Below, one piece after another: positions 7,153 to 14,542 of a stretch of DNA of 64,000 nucleotides. This stretch comes from Mycobacterium lehmannii (GTDB lineage: Bacteria > Actinomycetota > Actinomycetes > Mycobacteriales > Mycobacteriaceae). Under the pieces are notes generated by a model that did not search any database, was not told the origin of the DNA, and was given only the letters and a program-made list of their open reading frames with translations. Made by a program: the position numbers and the translations under genes. Location: NCBI RefSeq assembly GCF_002245535.1, contig NZ_NKCN01000007.1:1-64000 (forward strand). The letters run 5' to 3'. Every line of letters begins with the position of its first letter. Positions within the stretch are counted from its first letter, which is position 1.

Positions 7153-7529
7153 CCTCCATTCGCGCGCTCGGCGACCGCTCGCGCGGGCTCCCGCGACCAT
7201 CCGCGCGGCACTTGGCAAACGCTGCGTTCGGCTCGAATGCATACAACTGACGTTGCCGGCGGCGGTCAGCGGGTTTCCTGCGCACGCGGTGCACGGCACC
7301 ATGGCAAAACTAGCTCGACGAAGTGACTGTTGTTTGCTTCGTCGCACCGTATGGTAGAGGCGTCGGCGCACGGGGAACACGCGGTAGCCGGCAAGTAGCG
7401 GGCCTTGAACGCGGGGGCTGGTCAACTTTTCCCGGGTTTGCACTTGGTTGTTGCCACAACACTCGCTACGATGATCAGCAAATACGCCGCTTGTACACCG
7501 CTCGTCCAATGCATGTGGAGGTCATATCG
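7153..7529 (+). promoter_or_regulatory. Long upstream region of espR with promoter and two inverted repeats
   Basis: This 377-bp gap holds no convincing gene. A perfect 8-bp inverted repeat, CGACGAAG (7316-7323) and CTTCGTCG (7337-7344), may terminate the transporter transcript. A promoter candidate is TTGGTT (7444-7449) with TACGAT (7467-7472), 17 bp apart. Inside the spacer lies GTTGT-TGCC-ACAAC (7447-7460), a possible operator. TGGAGG at 7515-7520 is the espR ribosome-binding site. A leader of about 50 nt results. Confidence 0.55.
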
Positions 7530-7928
7530 ATGAGCACGACGTTCGCCGCTCGCCTGAACCGGCTGTTTGACACGGTCTACCCGCCGGGACGCGGCCCGCA
7601 CACCTCTGCTGAGGTGATCGCGGCACTGAAGGCCGAGGGCGTCACCATGTCCGCTCCGTACCTCTCGCAGCTGCGCTCGGGCAACCGCACCAACCCCTCT
7701 GCCACCACCATGGCCGCTCTTGCCAACTTCTTCCGGATCAAGCCGGCCTACTTCACCGACGACGAGTACTACGAGAAGCTCGACAAGGAGCTGACCTGGC
7801 TCGCCAGCATGCGCGACGAGGGTGTCCGGCGTATTGCCGCACGCACCGTCGGCTTGTCGCCGGAGGCCCAGCAGGACATCGTCCAAAAGGTCGATGAGCT
7901 GCGTCGCCGCGAGCATCTGGACGATTAG
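7530..7928 (+). CDS. espR: EspR, nucleoid-associated regulator of ESX-1
   Basis: This HTH DNA-binding protein of 132 residues has the same length as, and is nearly identical in its N-terminal half to, M. tuberculosis EspR. That protein binds many loci, including espACD, and loops DNA. The N-terminal HTH contains SAEVIAALKAEGVTMSAPYL and LRSGNRTNPSATTM; the C-terminal helical dimerisation part ends DELRRREHLDD. The ATG at 7530 is fixed by this match and by TGGAGG 9 nt upstream, although the frame is open further upstream. It shares the HTH fold with the ImmR-like partners of M78 peptidases, and such a peptidase gene lies downstream on the other strand. Confidence 0.95.
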   Translation: MSTTFAARLNRLFDTVYPPGRGPHTSAEVIAALKAEGVTMSAPYLSQLRSGNRTNPSATTMAALANFFRIKPAYFTDDEYYEKLDKELTWLASMRDEGVRRIAARTVGLSPEAQQDIVQKVDELRRREHLDD

Positions 7929-7979
7929 CCCGGTGCGGCTCGCCGCGTCATAGCTGGCGAAGCGGGGCCGCGCTACCAG

Positions 7980-9164
7980 CTACGTCGCTTGACCCGTCGC
8001 GCCATCGCGACGGGTCAGTGCTCTGTACTGCTCGGCGATCTCCAGAATCCACTCGCGGTCGGAATATTCGCTGGGTTGGTTCAACCAGCCCAGGCCCGGA
8101 AAATCGACGCGCTTGTCCTCCGATGCGCGGTCGGCGGTTCCCGAATGGATCCACTCGGCGATCGCCCGGGCCTGTTCCTGCGGCGGAACCGGCGGGGACT
8201 CGAGGTCCGCCTCGTCCAGGTCGGCATCATCGCCGGAAATTGAACCGTCGCCGGACACCGCACCGCGCGGGTCGACTCGAAGCTTGCGCCGGTGTTCGGC
8301 GGCCGTGGCTTCCAAGTAGAGCGCGTCGGAGATCAACGACATCCGTTCCGCCACCCGGAAGACGAGGGGTCCCCGCGGGCGGACACCGATGCCGATGTCG
8401 GGGTGCCTGCGGCCCAGTTCGGTGAGGATCGGCTGGATCGCCCGCAGTTCGCGCCTGGCGCCGAACCAGTCCTCGATGCTGGGTAGCAGCGATCCCGCGG
8501 CGACGACCAACATCGCGCAGCCCAGGAGCGTCGCCGCGGCCCCGACGCCGACCGGTCCGCCGCGGTCGAGGGCACGCAGGAAGAAGAAGGCCGACGCCAC
8601 CACGATCAGCACGATGCCGATCGTGAACACGAACAGCGCACGCCCCCGGCGGCTGCGGTTCGAGTAGCGCAGCCCCGCCCACGAGACCAACGACAATGCC
8701 AGCAGCACGTAGAGCAGCGGCAGCAGCCACGGCAGCGTGTTCCCACCGCCGCTGAGATTGCGCTGCAGGTATTCCTGGGGCGACATCTCGGGCTGACGGC
8801 CCGCGGAGAAGAAGGCCACCGCGGTCACCACGGCGATCACCGCCGCGACGCCGTACTGCGCGGCCGCGATCTTGCGGATGGTTGCCGGTTTGCGCACCGA
8901 CGACACGGTCGTGATCATCACGCAGCTGCCCGCGGCGCACGCGACGAGCGCCACCTGGGACAGGCCCAGCGAGATGTTGGGCCAGCGCAGCAACCGGTCG
9001 ATGAGCAGCGTCAGGGGCTGCCAGTTCAACGCGGCGATCAGCGCCAAGCTTGCCAGCGCGACGATCATCGCGGTGCTCACCAGGCTCTGCTTATTGACCA
9101 GCGCCCATCCGATGCGTAGTCCGGTGGCCAGTCCGAGCAGACCGGCGATCACCCAGACGATCAA
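7980..9164 (-). CDS. MAB_1171c-type polytopic membrane protein (DUF6545-like)
   Basis: This 394-residue protein has about seven to eight N-terminal membrane helices (MIVWVIAGLLGLATGLRIG, TAMIVALASLALIAALNW, AAVIAVVTAVAFF, LLPLLYVLLALSLVSWAG and others) and a cytoplasmic C-terminal half of about 180 residues. It resembles actinobacterial proteins labelled MAB_1171c family putative transporter; no transport substrate is established. Its ATG overlaps the stop of the upstream M78-like peptidase gene by 4 nt (ATGA), so the two are translationally coupled. The 3' end contains a strong hairpin shared with the convergent espR. The function is inferred only from this pairing. Confidence 0.75.
   Translation of the reverse strand: MIVWVIAGLLGLATGLRIGWALVNKQSLVSTAMIVALASLALIAALNWQPLTLLIDRLLRWPNISLGLSQVALVACAAGSCVMITTVSSVRKPATIRKIAAAQYGVAAVIAVVTAVAFFSAGRQPEMSPQEYLQRNLSGGGNTLPWLLPLLYVLLALSLVSWAGLRYSNRSRRGRALFVFTIGIVLIVVASAFFFLRALDRGGPVGVGAAATLLGCAMLVVAAGSLLPSIEDWFGARRELRAIQPILTELGRRHPDIGIGVRPRGPLVFRVAERMSLISDALYLEATAAEHRRKLRVDPRGAVSGDGSISGDDADLDEADLESPPVPPQEQARAIAEWIHSGTADRASEDKRVDFPGLGWLNQPSEYSDREWILEIAEQYRALTRRDGATGQAT
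7990..8017. terminator. Strong hairpin at the espR / membrane-protein convergence
   Basis: TGACCCGTCGC (7990-8000) and GCGACGGGTCA (8007-8017) form a perfect 11-bp stem with a 6-nt loop. It lies 62 bp after the espR stop, within the 3' coding end of the convergent gene. There is no T-tract, which is common for mycobacterial terminators. Confidence 0.65.
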
Positions 9165-9652
9165 CCAAACGCCTCTCCGAGCCGCACCTGGACGATCGAC
9201 GAACGGTCCGAAGGAAGCCTGCCCAACCGGTACAGCAGCAGGGCCGCAAAATCCTCCGCCTCCTGCTCGGCCTCCTCACCGGCCGGACCCATACAACCGG
9301 TCCGCTGGTTGAGCATGTAGCTGATCAGATCTGAGCTGGCGAACTCGGTGCTCTCTTCGGCGGCCTGCGCGACGGGAATACCGTCGTGGCCCAACACCAG
9401 GTGTCCCAGCTCGTGGGCCAAGGTGCGGTCCCACGCGGGCAGACCCTTCTGTATCAGGAACACGTCGTGGTCGTTGTACTGGCGCCACTGCCCGCAGACA
9501 CCGGGCGGCAGCTCGGCCATCTTGAGCTCGATGGGTCGTTTGCGGTCTTCGCTGACGGCCTCGACGAGTCGGGTCAGCGACACCTCTCCCTGTCGCGGCG
9601 CCAGTTCGAGCACGGCCCCGACCGCGCGGGTGACACGGCGGTTAGCTGGCAT
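9161..9652 (-). CDS. ImmA/IrrE-like (M78) zinc metallopeptidase
   Basis: This 163-residue metallopeptidase has the HExxH zinc motif in LAHELGHLVLGHDG, and the third ligand Glu is probably in EAEDFAALLLYRL. Proteins of this type (ImmA, IrrE) cleave a partner HTH repressor to induce genes in response to damage or signals. The N-terminus (RAVGAVLELAPRQGEVSLTRLV) and the spacing fit the actinobacterial group found beside MAB_1171c-type membrane proteins. GAAGGGGG lies just before the ATG. The gene is coupled (ATGA) to the membrane protein downstream. The nearest HTH gene is espR at 7530; whether it is the substrate is speculation. Confidence 0.8.
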   Translation of the reverse strand: MPANRRVTRAVGAVLELAPRQGEVSLTRLVEAVSEDRKRPIELKMAELPPGVCGQWRQYNDHDVFLIQKGLPAWDRTLAHELGHLVLGHDGIPVAQAAEESTEFASSDLISYMLNQRTGCMGPAGEEAEQEAEDFAALLLYRLGRLPSDRSSIVQVRLGEAFG

Positions 9653-9738
9653 GGATCCCCCTTCCGACTAGTTCACTATGCGCTGTCCGCCGTCTTGATG
9701 GGCGGCTTCTTCAGTCAGTTCGCGAACTTTGCGGTCTG

Positions 9739-9805
9739 TATAAGCATGCCCTCAATACGCCATGCAGCCAAGACGGGCTCGGCGCCCTCCCGTCGGCGCC
9801 GAGCC
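9739..9805 (+). other. Intergenic -10-like element and strong hairpin, possible small RNA
   Basis: In the 253-bp gap 9653-9905 between divergent genes there is a GTTCGCGAAC palindrome (9720-9729), a TATAAG element (9739-9744), and a perfect 11-bp hairpin, GGCTCGGCGCC (9776-9786) with GGCGCCGAGCC (9795-9805). The hairpin is 100 bp before any start codon, so it does not end a known gene. A short RNA of about 55 nt is one reading; a leader attenuator for the next gene is another. Confidence 0.3.
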
Positions 9806-9905
9806 GCCCGCAGGCCGAACGCTGTGAACGATAGGGTTGTGCTGCACCAACAACCTGCACAGCCATGACGTCAGCAATCGAGAAAACCACCGGGAGGCAG
9901 CCGGG

Positions 9906-10562
9906 ATGAGCCCGTTCAAGCGACGCAAAACCCGCGCCACCCGCAGGGCCGAGGCCCGCGCGATCAAGGCGAAGGCGAAATTGGAGGCCAAGCTGGCCGC
10001 CAAGAACGAAGCCCGTCGCATCAAGTCTGCCCACCGGGCCGAGGCCAGGGCGCTCAAGGCGCAGCTCAAGGCCCAGCGCGACAGTGACCGCGCAGCCCTG
10101 AAGGTGGCCGAGACGCAGCTGAAGGCCGCACGCGAAGGCAAGCTGTTCGCCCCCGGCCGGATCCGTCGCATGCTCACCGTCATCCGCCTACTCGCGCCGA
10201 TCGTGGTGCCCGTGGGCTACCGCGCGGCCATCGCCGCGCGCGGCTATGCCGATCAACGCCGGGCGGACCGGCTCGGTGTTCCGCTCAGCCAGGTCGGCCA
10301 GTTCAACGGTCACGGCGCCCAGCTGTCGGCGCGCATCTCCGGTGCCGAACAGTCGTTGCGGCTCGTCTCCGATAAGAAGCCGAAGGACGCCGAGACCAAG
10401 CAATTCGTCGGGGCGATCACCGAGCGCCTCGGGGACCTGTCCGCCGCGATCGCCGCCGCCGAGCACATGCCGCCGTCGCGGCGCCGGTCTGCGCACGCCG
10501 CTATCGAACGGCAACTCGACGGAATCGACGCCGACCTGATGGCTCGGCTCGGCGTGAGCTGA
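9906..10562 (+). CDS. DUF6474 protein, Rv3850 homologue
   Basis: This 218-residue protein has the same length as M. tuberculosis Rv3850. The first 75 residues are extremely rich in Lys, Arg and Ala with coiled-coil periodicity (RRAEARAIKAKAKLEAKLAAK). A hydrophobic stretch around LLAPIVVPVGYRAAIAARGY is followed by a helical C-terminal region. It may be membrane-associated or bind nucleic acid; neither is demonstrated. The ATG at 9906 follows a GGGAGG site and gives the conserved MSPFKRRK start. It begins a run of plus-strand genes through hns and rraA. Confidence 0.88.
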   Translation: MSPFKRRKTRATRRAEARAIKAKAKLEAKLAAKNEARRIKSAHRAEARALKAQLKAQRDSDRAALKVAETQLKAAREGKLFAPGRIRRMLTVIRLLAPIVVPVGYRAAIAARGYADQRRADRLGVPLSQVGQFNGHGAQLSARISGAEQSLRLVSDKKPKDAETKQFVGAITERLGDLSAAIAAAEHMPPSRRRSAHAAIERQLDGIDADLMARLGVS

Positions 10563-10569
10563 GCTGAAA

Positions 10570-11085
10570 GTGTCGCCGTCCGGCTCCGCAGCCCGCCTTC
10601 GTGGCGCGGTTGCGGGGCTGCTGACGGCGACGCTCGCGGTGGCCGCACACGGTTACGGCGGTGCAGAGCCGCCGGGCGGTGCCGCGATCGTGGCGCTGGT
10701 CATCGTCGCCGCGACCGTCGGCACATCGACCGCCACCCTTTCCGCCGGTTCGAAAACGCCTGTCCTGCTTGCCATTCTGGCGTCAGGTCAGATCGCCGGC
10801 CACATCGTGCTCGGCGCCTCCGGGCATATCCATGCGACGCAGACCGCGACGATGGTCACCGCCCATGCGGTGGCGGTCGGCGTGGGGGCGGTGCTGATCG
10901 CGGCCGGTGAACGACTGAGCCGGGCGCTGTCGCGTGTAGTGCGTGTGGCGGTGCGCGTGGTGTGCCCGCCTGCCGCACCGCAGGGCCGTCCGATCGTGCG
11001 GCGGGCCGAACAACCGCTTCGCTCTGCGCTGCTTCTCGCCGCTTCGGTATCTGATCGCGGGCCGCCGGTCGCCCCCGCGTTCTGA
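10570..11085 (+). CDS. Membrane protein, Rv3851-like, His-rich helix
   Basis: This 171-residue protein has about four membrane helices (GAVAGLLTATLAVAAHGYGG, IVALVIVAATVGTSTATL, PVLLAILASGQIAGHIVLG, TAHAVAVGVGAVLIAAG). Its His residues lie in or next to the helices (GHIVLGASGHIHATQT), followed by a basic C-terminal tail. Position matches Rv3851. It starts with GTG 7 bp after the Rv3850-like stop and 34 bp before copC, so an operon with CopC and CopD is likely. The His pattern suggests metal handling by association only. Confidence 0.75.
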   Translation: MSPSGSAARLRGAVAGLLTATLAVAAHGYGGAEPPGGAAIVALVIVAATVGTSTATLSAGSKTPVLLAILASGQIAGHIVLGASGHIHATQTATMVTAHAVAVGVGAVLIAAGERLSRALSRVVRVAVRVVCPPAAPQGRPIVRRAEQPLRSALLLAASVSDRGPPVAPAF

Positions 11086-11119
11086 TCCACATACCAACGG
11101 CTCGAGAAAGACACATTCG

Positions 11120-11665
11120 ATGAGAACCATCACCAGGGTGCCCCGTCGTGCCCTCACCACCGTCACCGCCGGTGCGGCCCTGCTCCTGTGGCTGACGATC
11201 GGAATGCTGGCCACCGCGGGCACCGCGTCCGCGCATGCGACCCGCATCGCGTCGGACCCTGCGGAGAACAGCCGGCTGACGGAGGCACCGGAAACGGTGT
11301 CCGCCACGTTCAGCGAGGCACTGCAGCCGCAGTTCGCGGCCATGACCGTCGTCGGCCCCGACGGCAACCTGTGGTCGACCGGCGAACCGCAGGTCCAGGG
11401 CGCTGTCCTCAGCGTCGGTGTGCGCTCACTCGGACCGACCGGGCGCTACACCGTGAACTACCGGGCCACGTCGGCCGACGGACACGTGGTCAACGGGTCC
11501 TGGTCGTTCGAGCTGAGCGTGCCGGGAACCGGGACACCGGGCCCGTCGGCGGCCGCACCGGCCAAGGCCCCGGCCGATGACGGCATCCCTGTGTGGCCGT
11601 TCTTCGCGGGAGCGGTCGTCATCATCGCCGCGGGCGCGGTGTGGGCGGTGCGGCGCCGCGCGTGA
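11120..11665 (+). CDS. CopC-domain secreted/anchored copper-binding protein
   Basis: This 181-residue protein has a cleavable signal sequence ending in TASA, so the mature N-terminus would be HATRIASDP with an N-terminal His, as in Cu(II)-binding CopC. The second ligand motif SADGHVVNGSW supplies the conserved Asp and His. A low-complexity Pro/Ala linker is followed by a C-terminal membrane helix (FFAGAVVIIAAGAVWAV) and an RRRA tail, so it is anchored outside the cell. GAGAAAG upstream of the ATG at 11120 is the ribosome-binding site. The copD gene overlaps its stop (GTGA), which supports a joint copper import or homeostasis role. Confidence 0.9.
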   Translation: MRTITRVPRRALTTVTAGAALLLWLTIGMLATAGTASAHATRIASDPAENSRLTEAPETVSATFSEALQPQFAAMTVVGPDGNLWSTGEPQVQGAVLSVGVRSLGPTGRYTVNYRATSADGHVVNGSWSFELSVPGTGTPGPSAAAPAKAPADDGIPVWPFFAGAVVIIAAGAVWAVRRRA

Positions 11666-12585
11666 CCCGTCGACGCACTGTGGTCGTCGGGGTGGTGCTC
11701 GCGACCGCCGCGACAGGCCTGACCTGGGGGCTGGCCTACCCGCAGGGGTCGCTGGGTGCGACCGCGGTGCGGATGGTCGCCGACTGCGCCGGTGTCGTCA
11801 CGCTGGGCTTGGCGGTGGTGCCGGTACTCGACGGTGAGCGGCACCGCGGCGAGTTGTTGGCCCGCTCGACGCGACCGCTAACAGTAGCCTCGGTGCTGTG
11901 GCTGCTCGCCGAATTGACCCGGCTGATCGTCGCGGCCGCACAGGCCGCCTCGCTACCGGTGTTCCGCCTCGGCGTGCAGACCACCGCCGACTTCGCGACG
12001 ACCACCGCGGCGGGTCGAGCGGGCATGCTCGCGGTCGCCGCCGCGACCGCCATAGCCGTGGCGGCGCTCGTCGCACCGCGGACGGCGTCGTGGAATGTCG
12101 CGGTGATCGGCGCCGCGGCGGTCGGAGTCGTCGCGCGCCAGCTGACCGGGCACTTCGCGAACAGCCCGCTGGGTGGTGTGGCGGTCACCGTGCATACCCT
12201 CGCCGCCGCATTGTGGGTCGGGGCGCTGGCGGCGCTGGTGCTGACCGTCGACCACCGCGGACAGTGGGCCCGGATGCTGCCGCGCTTCTCCGCACTGTCG
12301 CTGGTCTGTGTGGCGGTGCTGCTGGTCGGCGGGGTCGCCGGCGCCGCGCTCCGGTTGGGCGCACCGGCCGACTTGTACGCGACCGGTTACGGGCGGCTGG
12401 TGTCGGCCAAGATCGCGGTGACGGTCGCGCTCGTCGTCCTCGGCTGGCGAAACCGCACGATGTGGCTGCCCGCCGCACGGTCGCATCGCGCCACGGCGGT
12501 GGTCTCCCGAACCCGGGCGCAGGTCGAAACCGCGGTGATGCTCGTCGCGCTGGTCCTGGCCGCTGGTCTGGCCGTCACGGGGTAG
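11662..12585 (+). CDS. CopD-family copper transport membrane protein
   Basis: This 307-residue protein has about eight membrane helices; the CopD domain lies in the C-terminal half (LTGHFANSPLGGVAVTVHTLAAALWVG, then AKIAVTVALVVLGWRN). CopD proteins work with CopC in copper uptake across the inner membrane. The GTG at 11662 overlaps the copC stop by 4 nt and is preferred over an upstream in-frame ATG at 11593 that would bury 70 nt in copC. Fused CopC-CopD forms exist in actinobacteria; here the two are separate but coupled. M. tuberculosis has hns directly after Rv3851, so the pair looks like an insertion or loss difference. Confidence 0.87.
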   Translation: MTRRRTVVVGVVLATAATGLTWGLAYPQGSLGATAVRMVADCAGVVTLGLAVVPVLDGERHRGELLARSTRPLTVASVLWLLAELTRLIVAAAQAASLPVFRLGVQTTADFATTTAAGRAGMLAVAAATAIAVAALVAPRTASWNVAVIGAAAVGVVARQLTGHFANSPLGGVAVTVHTLAAALWVGALAALVLTVDHRGQWARMLPRFSALSLVCVAVLLVGGVAGAALRLGAPADLYATGYGRLVSAKIAVTVALVVLGWRNRTMWLPAARSHRATAVVSRTRAQVETAVMLVALVLAAGLAVTG

Positions 12586-12675
12586 TGCCATAGCCGGCCT
12601 GGCATGATGGACCGATCGACTTCCGGCCGCACGCTCGGCCGGCCTGGCGACCAGACACTGCAAAGGAGCAGCCCG

Positions 12676-13194
12676 ATGGCAGACCAGCAGGGCCGACCCG
12701 ACGAACAGCCGCACAGCACACCACCGGCGGATCAGTCGACCCCGCAGCCCGCTGCCGCGGAGTCGGCGAGCGTCTCCCCCGACCCGCTGATCCCTCCTCC
12801 GCCGGCGAAGAAGACACCCGCCAAGAAGGCTCCCGCCAAGAAGGCCGCCAAGAAGACTCCCGCGAAGAAGGCGGTGAAGAAGGCCGCACCGGCGAAGAAG
12901 TCGCCCGCCAAGAAAGCACCCGCCAAGAAGGACCCGGTAAAACAGGCGCCGGCGAAGAAAGCACCCGCGACTGAACCCGCCGCTACCGGCAAAGATGTTG
13001 AGTCTGCCGCGAAAGTGACTGCTGCGCAGGCGAAGTCGACGGTCGCTGCTGCCAGCAATCCGGTGGCCGGGCCGCCGCCGACGCCGTTGATCGGGCCCGA
13101 GCCCTCACGGTTGCCGGTTGCGGCGGCCATCGCTGCGGGTGTGCTGGCGATCATCGTCGTGCTGCTGATCCGCCGGGGAAGCGACGAGGGCTGA
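12676..13194 (+). CDS. hns: Rv3852-type membrane-anchored H-NS-like nucleoid protein
   Basis: This 172-residue protein has three parts. The N-terminus is acidic, Gln/Pro-rich and disordered. A central block of PAKK/APAKK repeats (about residues 46-105) resembles eukaryotic histone H1 tails. The C-terminus has a membrane helix (LPVAAAIAAGVLAIIVVLLI) followed by RRGSDEG. The homologue Rv3852 binds DNA and is membrane-anchored. AAAGGAG at 12662-12668 precedes the ATG at 12676. A second PAKK-rich protein lies at 17975-18478 but lacks the membrane anchor. Confidence 0.9.
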   Translation: MADQQGRPDEQPHSTPPADQSTPQPAAAESASVSPDPLIPPPPAKKTPAKKAPAKKAAKKTPAKKAVKKAAPAKKSPAKKAPAKKDPVKQAPAKKAPATEPAATGKDVESAAKVTAAQAKSTVAAASNPVAGPPPTPLIGPEPSRLPVAAAIAAGVLAIIVVLLIRRGSDEG

Positions 13195-13204
13195 CGAAAA
13201 ACGC

Positions 13205-13235
13205 TTGACCCTCACGCCGCGTCAGGGTCGATAGT
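13205..13235 (+). promoter_or_regulatory. MerR-type promoter/operator with 19-bp spacer
   Basis: A TTGACC -35 (13205-13210) and GATAGT -10 (13230-13235) are separated by 19 bp, the hallmark spacing of MerR-activated promoters. An inverted repeat, GACCCT (13207-13212) and AGGGTC (13224-13229), fills the spacer. The ATG of the MerR gene starts 6 nt after the -10, so the transcript is predicted to be leaderless and autoregulated. Confidence 0.8.
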
Positions 13236-13241
13236 GGCGCT

Positions 13242-13991
13242 ATGGACGCCATGACCGTCGGCGCGGTGGCCACCCTCACGGGTGTCTCGGTACGCACCTT
13301 GCACCATTACGACCACATCGGTCTGGTGGTGCCGAGCGTGCGCACCGCGGCGGGCTACCGCGGCTACACCGACGCCGACATCGAACGGCTGCATTTGGTG
13401 CTGGTGTACCGGTCGGTCGACATGCCCCTCGAGGAGATCCGCGCCCTGCTGGATGGGGATGGGGATGTGCTCGACCATCTCGAGCGCCAGCACCGGCTGT
13501 TGCTGGACCGTGCGGATCGGCTGCAGCACACGATCAAGGCAGTGGAGGAACTGATGAACTCACATCGCAGTGGCATACAACTGACCGCCGACGAGCAGGT
13601 CGAGATCTTCGGCAGCGCGGTGTTCGACGAGTACGCCGCCGAATCCGAGGAGCGGTGGGGAGGCACCGACGCGTGGAAACAGTCGCAGCAGCGCACCGCG
13701 CGAATGACCAAGCAGGACTGGATCGAGCTCAAGGCCGACAACGATGCGCTTTTGGCCGCGCTGGCCGAGGCGCGCCGCGACAGCGTCGTACCCGGCTCAG
13801 AGCGTGCGAACGAGCTGGCCGCCTGGCATCGCGCAAACATCGAGCGCTTCTACGACTGCGATCACGACATGCACGTGTGCCTGGCCGAGATGTATCTGGC
13901 CGACGAGCGGTTCACGCGCTACTACGACGACGTCGAGCCGGGGCTCGCGCAGTTTGTGCACGACATCATCGTGGCTAACATCGACCGGTGA
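13242..13991 (+). CDS. MerR-family TipA-like regulator (TipAS effector domain)
   Basis: This 249-residue regulator has an N-terminal MerR winged-helix region ([23 protein letters not shown], then [15 protein letters not shown]) and a dimerisation coiled coil ([18 protein letters not shown]). The C-terminal TipAS-like domain shows [22 protein letters not shown]. TipA proteins sense thiopeptide antibiotics, often by covalent capture at a Cys; Cys residues are present in this segment. The start at 13242 fits a leaderless message from the adjacent 19-bp-spacer promoter. The stop overlaps the rraA GTG (GTGA), so rraA may be co-induced. The effector is unknown. Confidence 0.9.
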   Translation: MDAMTVGAVATLTGVSVRTLHHYDHIGLVVPSVRTAAGYRGYTDADIERLHLVLVYRSVDMPLEEIRALLDGDGDVLDHLERQHRLLLDRADRLQHTIKAVEELMNSHRSGIQLTADEQVEIFGSAVFDEYAAESEERWGGTDAWKQSQQRTARMTKQDWIELKADNDALLAALAEARRDSVVPGSERANELAAWHRANIERFYDCDHDMHVCLAEMYLADERFTRYYDDVEPGLAQFVHDIIVANIDR

Positions 13992-14473
13992 GCATCGAAC
14001 CCCGCCCCACCGCCGACCTTGTCGATGACATCGGGCCCGATGTGCGCAGCTGCGACCTACAGCTGCGCCAGTTCGGCGGGCGCGCGCAGTTCGCCGGCCC
14101 GATCGTCACCGTGAAGTGCTTCCAGGACAACGCCTTGCTGAAGTCCGTGCTGTCAGAACCGGGTGACGGCGCAGTGCTCGTGATCGACGGCGACGGGTCG
14201 CTGCACTCGGCGTTGGTCGGCGACGTCATCGCGGGGCTCGGCGTCGAAAACGGCTGGGTCGGCCTGATCGTCAACGGCGCGGTCCGTGACTCCGCGATGT
14301 TGCGCACCCTCGACATCGGTATCAAAGCGCTGGGGACCAATCCGCGTAAGAGCACGAAGACCGGTGCCGGAGAACGCGATGTCGCTGTCGAGTTCGGCGG
14401 TGTCGTGTTCCAGCCGGGCCACATCGCTTACAGCGACGACGACGGCATCGTCGTGGTCGCCGAACCGGACTGA
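13988..14473 (+). CDS. rraA: RraA-like protein (regulator of RNase E activity / aldolase fold)
   Basis: This 161-residue protein matches Rv3853 in position and size; that gene was first annotated menG but belongs to the RraA family. It contains [21 protein letters not shown], the [20 protein letters not shown] core and the [21 protein letters not shown] motif. RraA trimers inhibit RNase E in E. coli; relatives act as hydroxy-4-methyl-2-oxoglutarate aldolases, so the exact role is open. The GTG start overlaps the stop of the MerR gene, linking it to that regulator here. A large hairpin terminator follows. Confidence 0.93.
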   Translation: MSIEPRPTADLVDDIGPDVRSCDLQLRQFGGRAQFAGPIVTVKCFQDNALLKSVLSEPGDGAVLVIDGDGSLHSALVGDVIAGLGVENGWVGLIVNGAVRDSAMLRTLDIGIKALGTNPRKSTKTGAGERDVAVEFGGVVFQPGHIAYSDDDGIVVVAEPD

Positions 14474-14482
14474 TCGCGAACC

Positions 14483-14527
14483 GTACACCAGGGTCGTCAA
14501 TATTGGGGAATCACAGCCCTGGTGTAC
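14483..14527. terminator. Long inverted repeat between rraA and ethA
   Basis: GTACACCAGGG (14483-14493) and CCCTGGTGTAC (14517-14527) form a perfect 11-bp stem with a 23-nt loop between two convergent stops. It is a likely bidirectional terminator. Confidence 0.7.
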
Positions 14528-14542
14528 ATCTCGCGGGCGAAG

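Noticed and set aside
7333..7339. TTTGCTT as an EspR-binding motif in its own promoter
   Set aside because: It fits the reported TTTGC[TC][GA] motif except at the last base. Single short matches are expected by chance.
7323..7529. N-terminal extension of EspR (open frame from 7323)
   Set aside because: The known EspR start and the TGGAGG site at 7515-7520 place initiation at 7530. The extension covers the promoter candidate.
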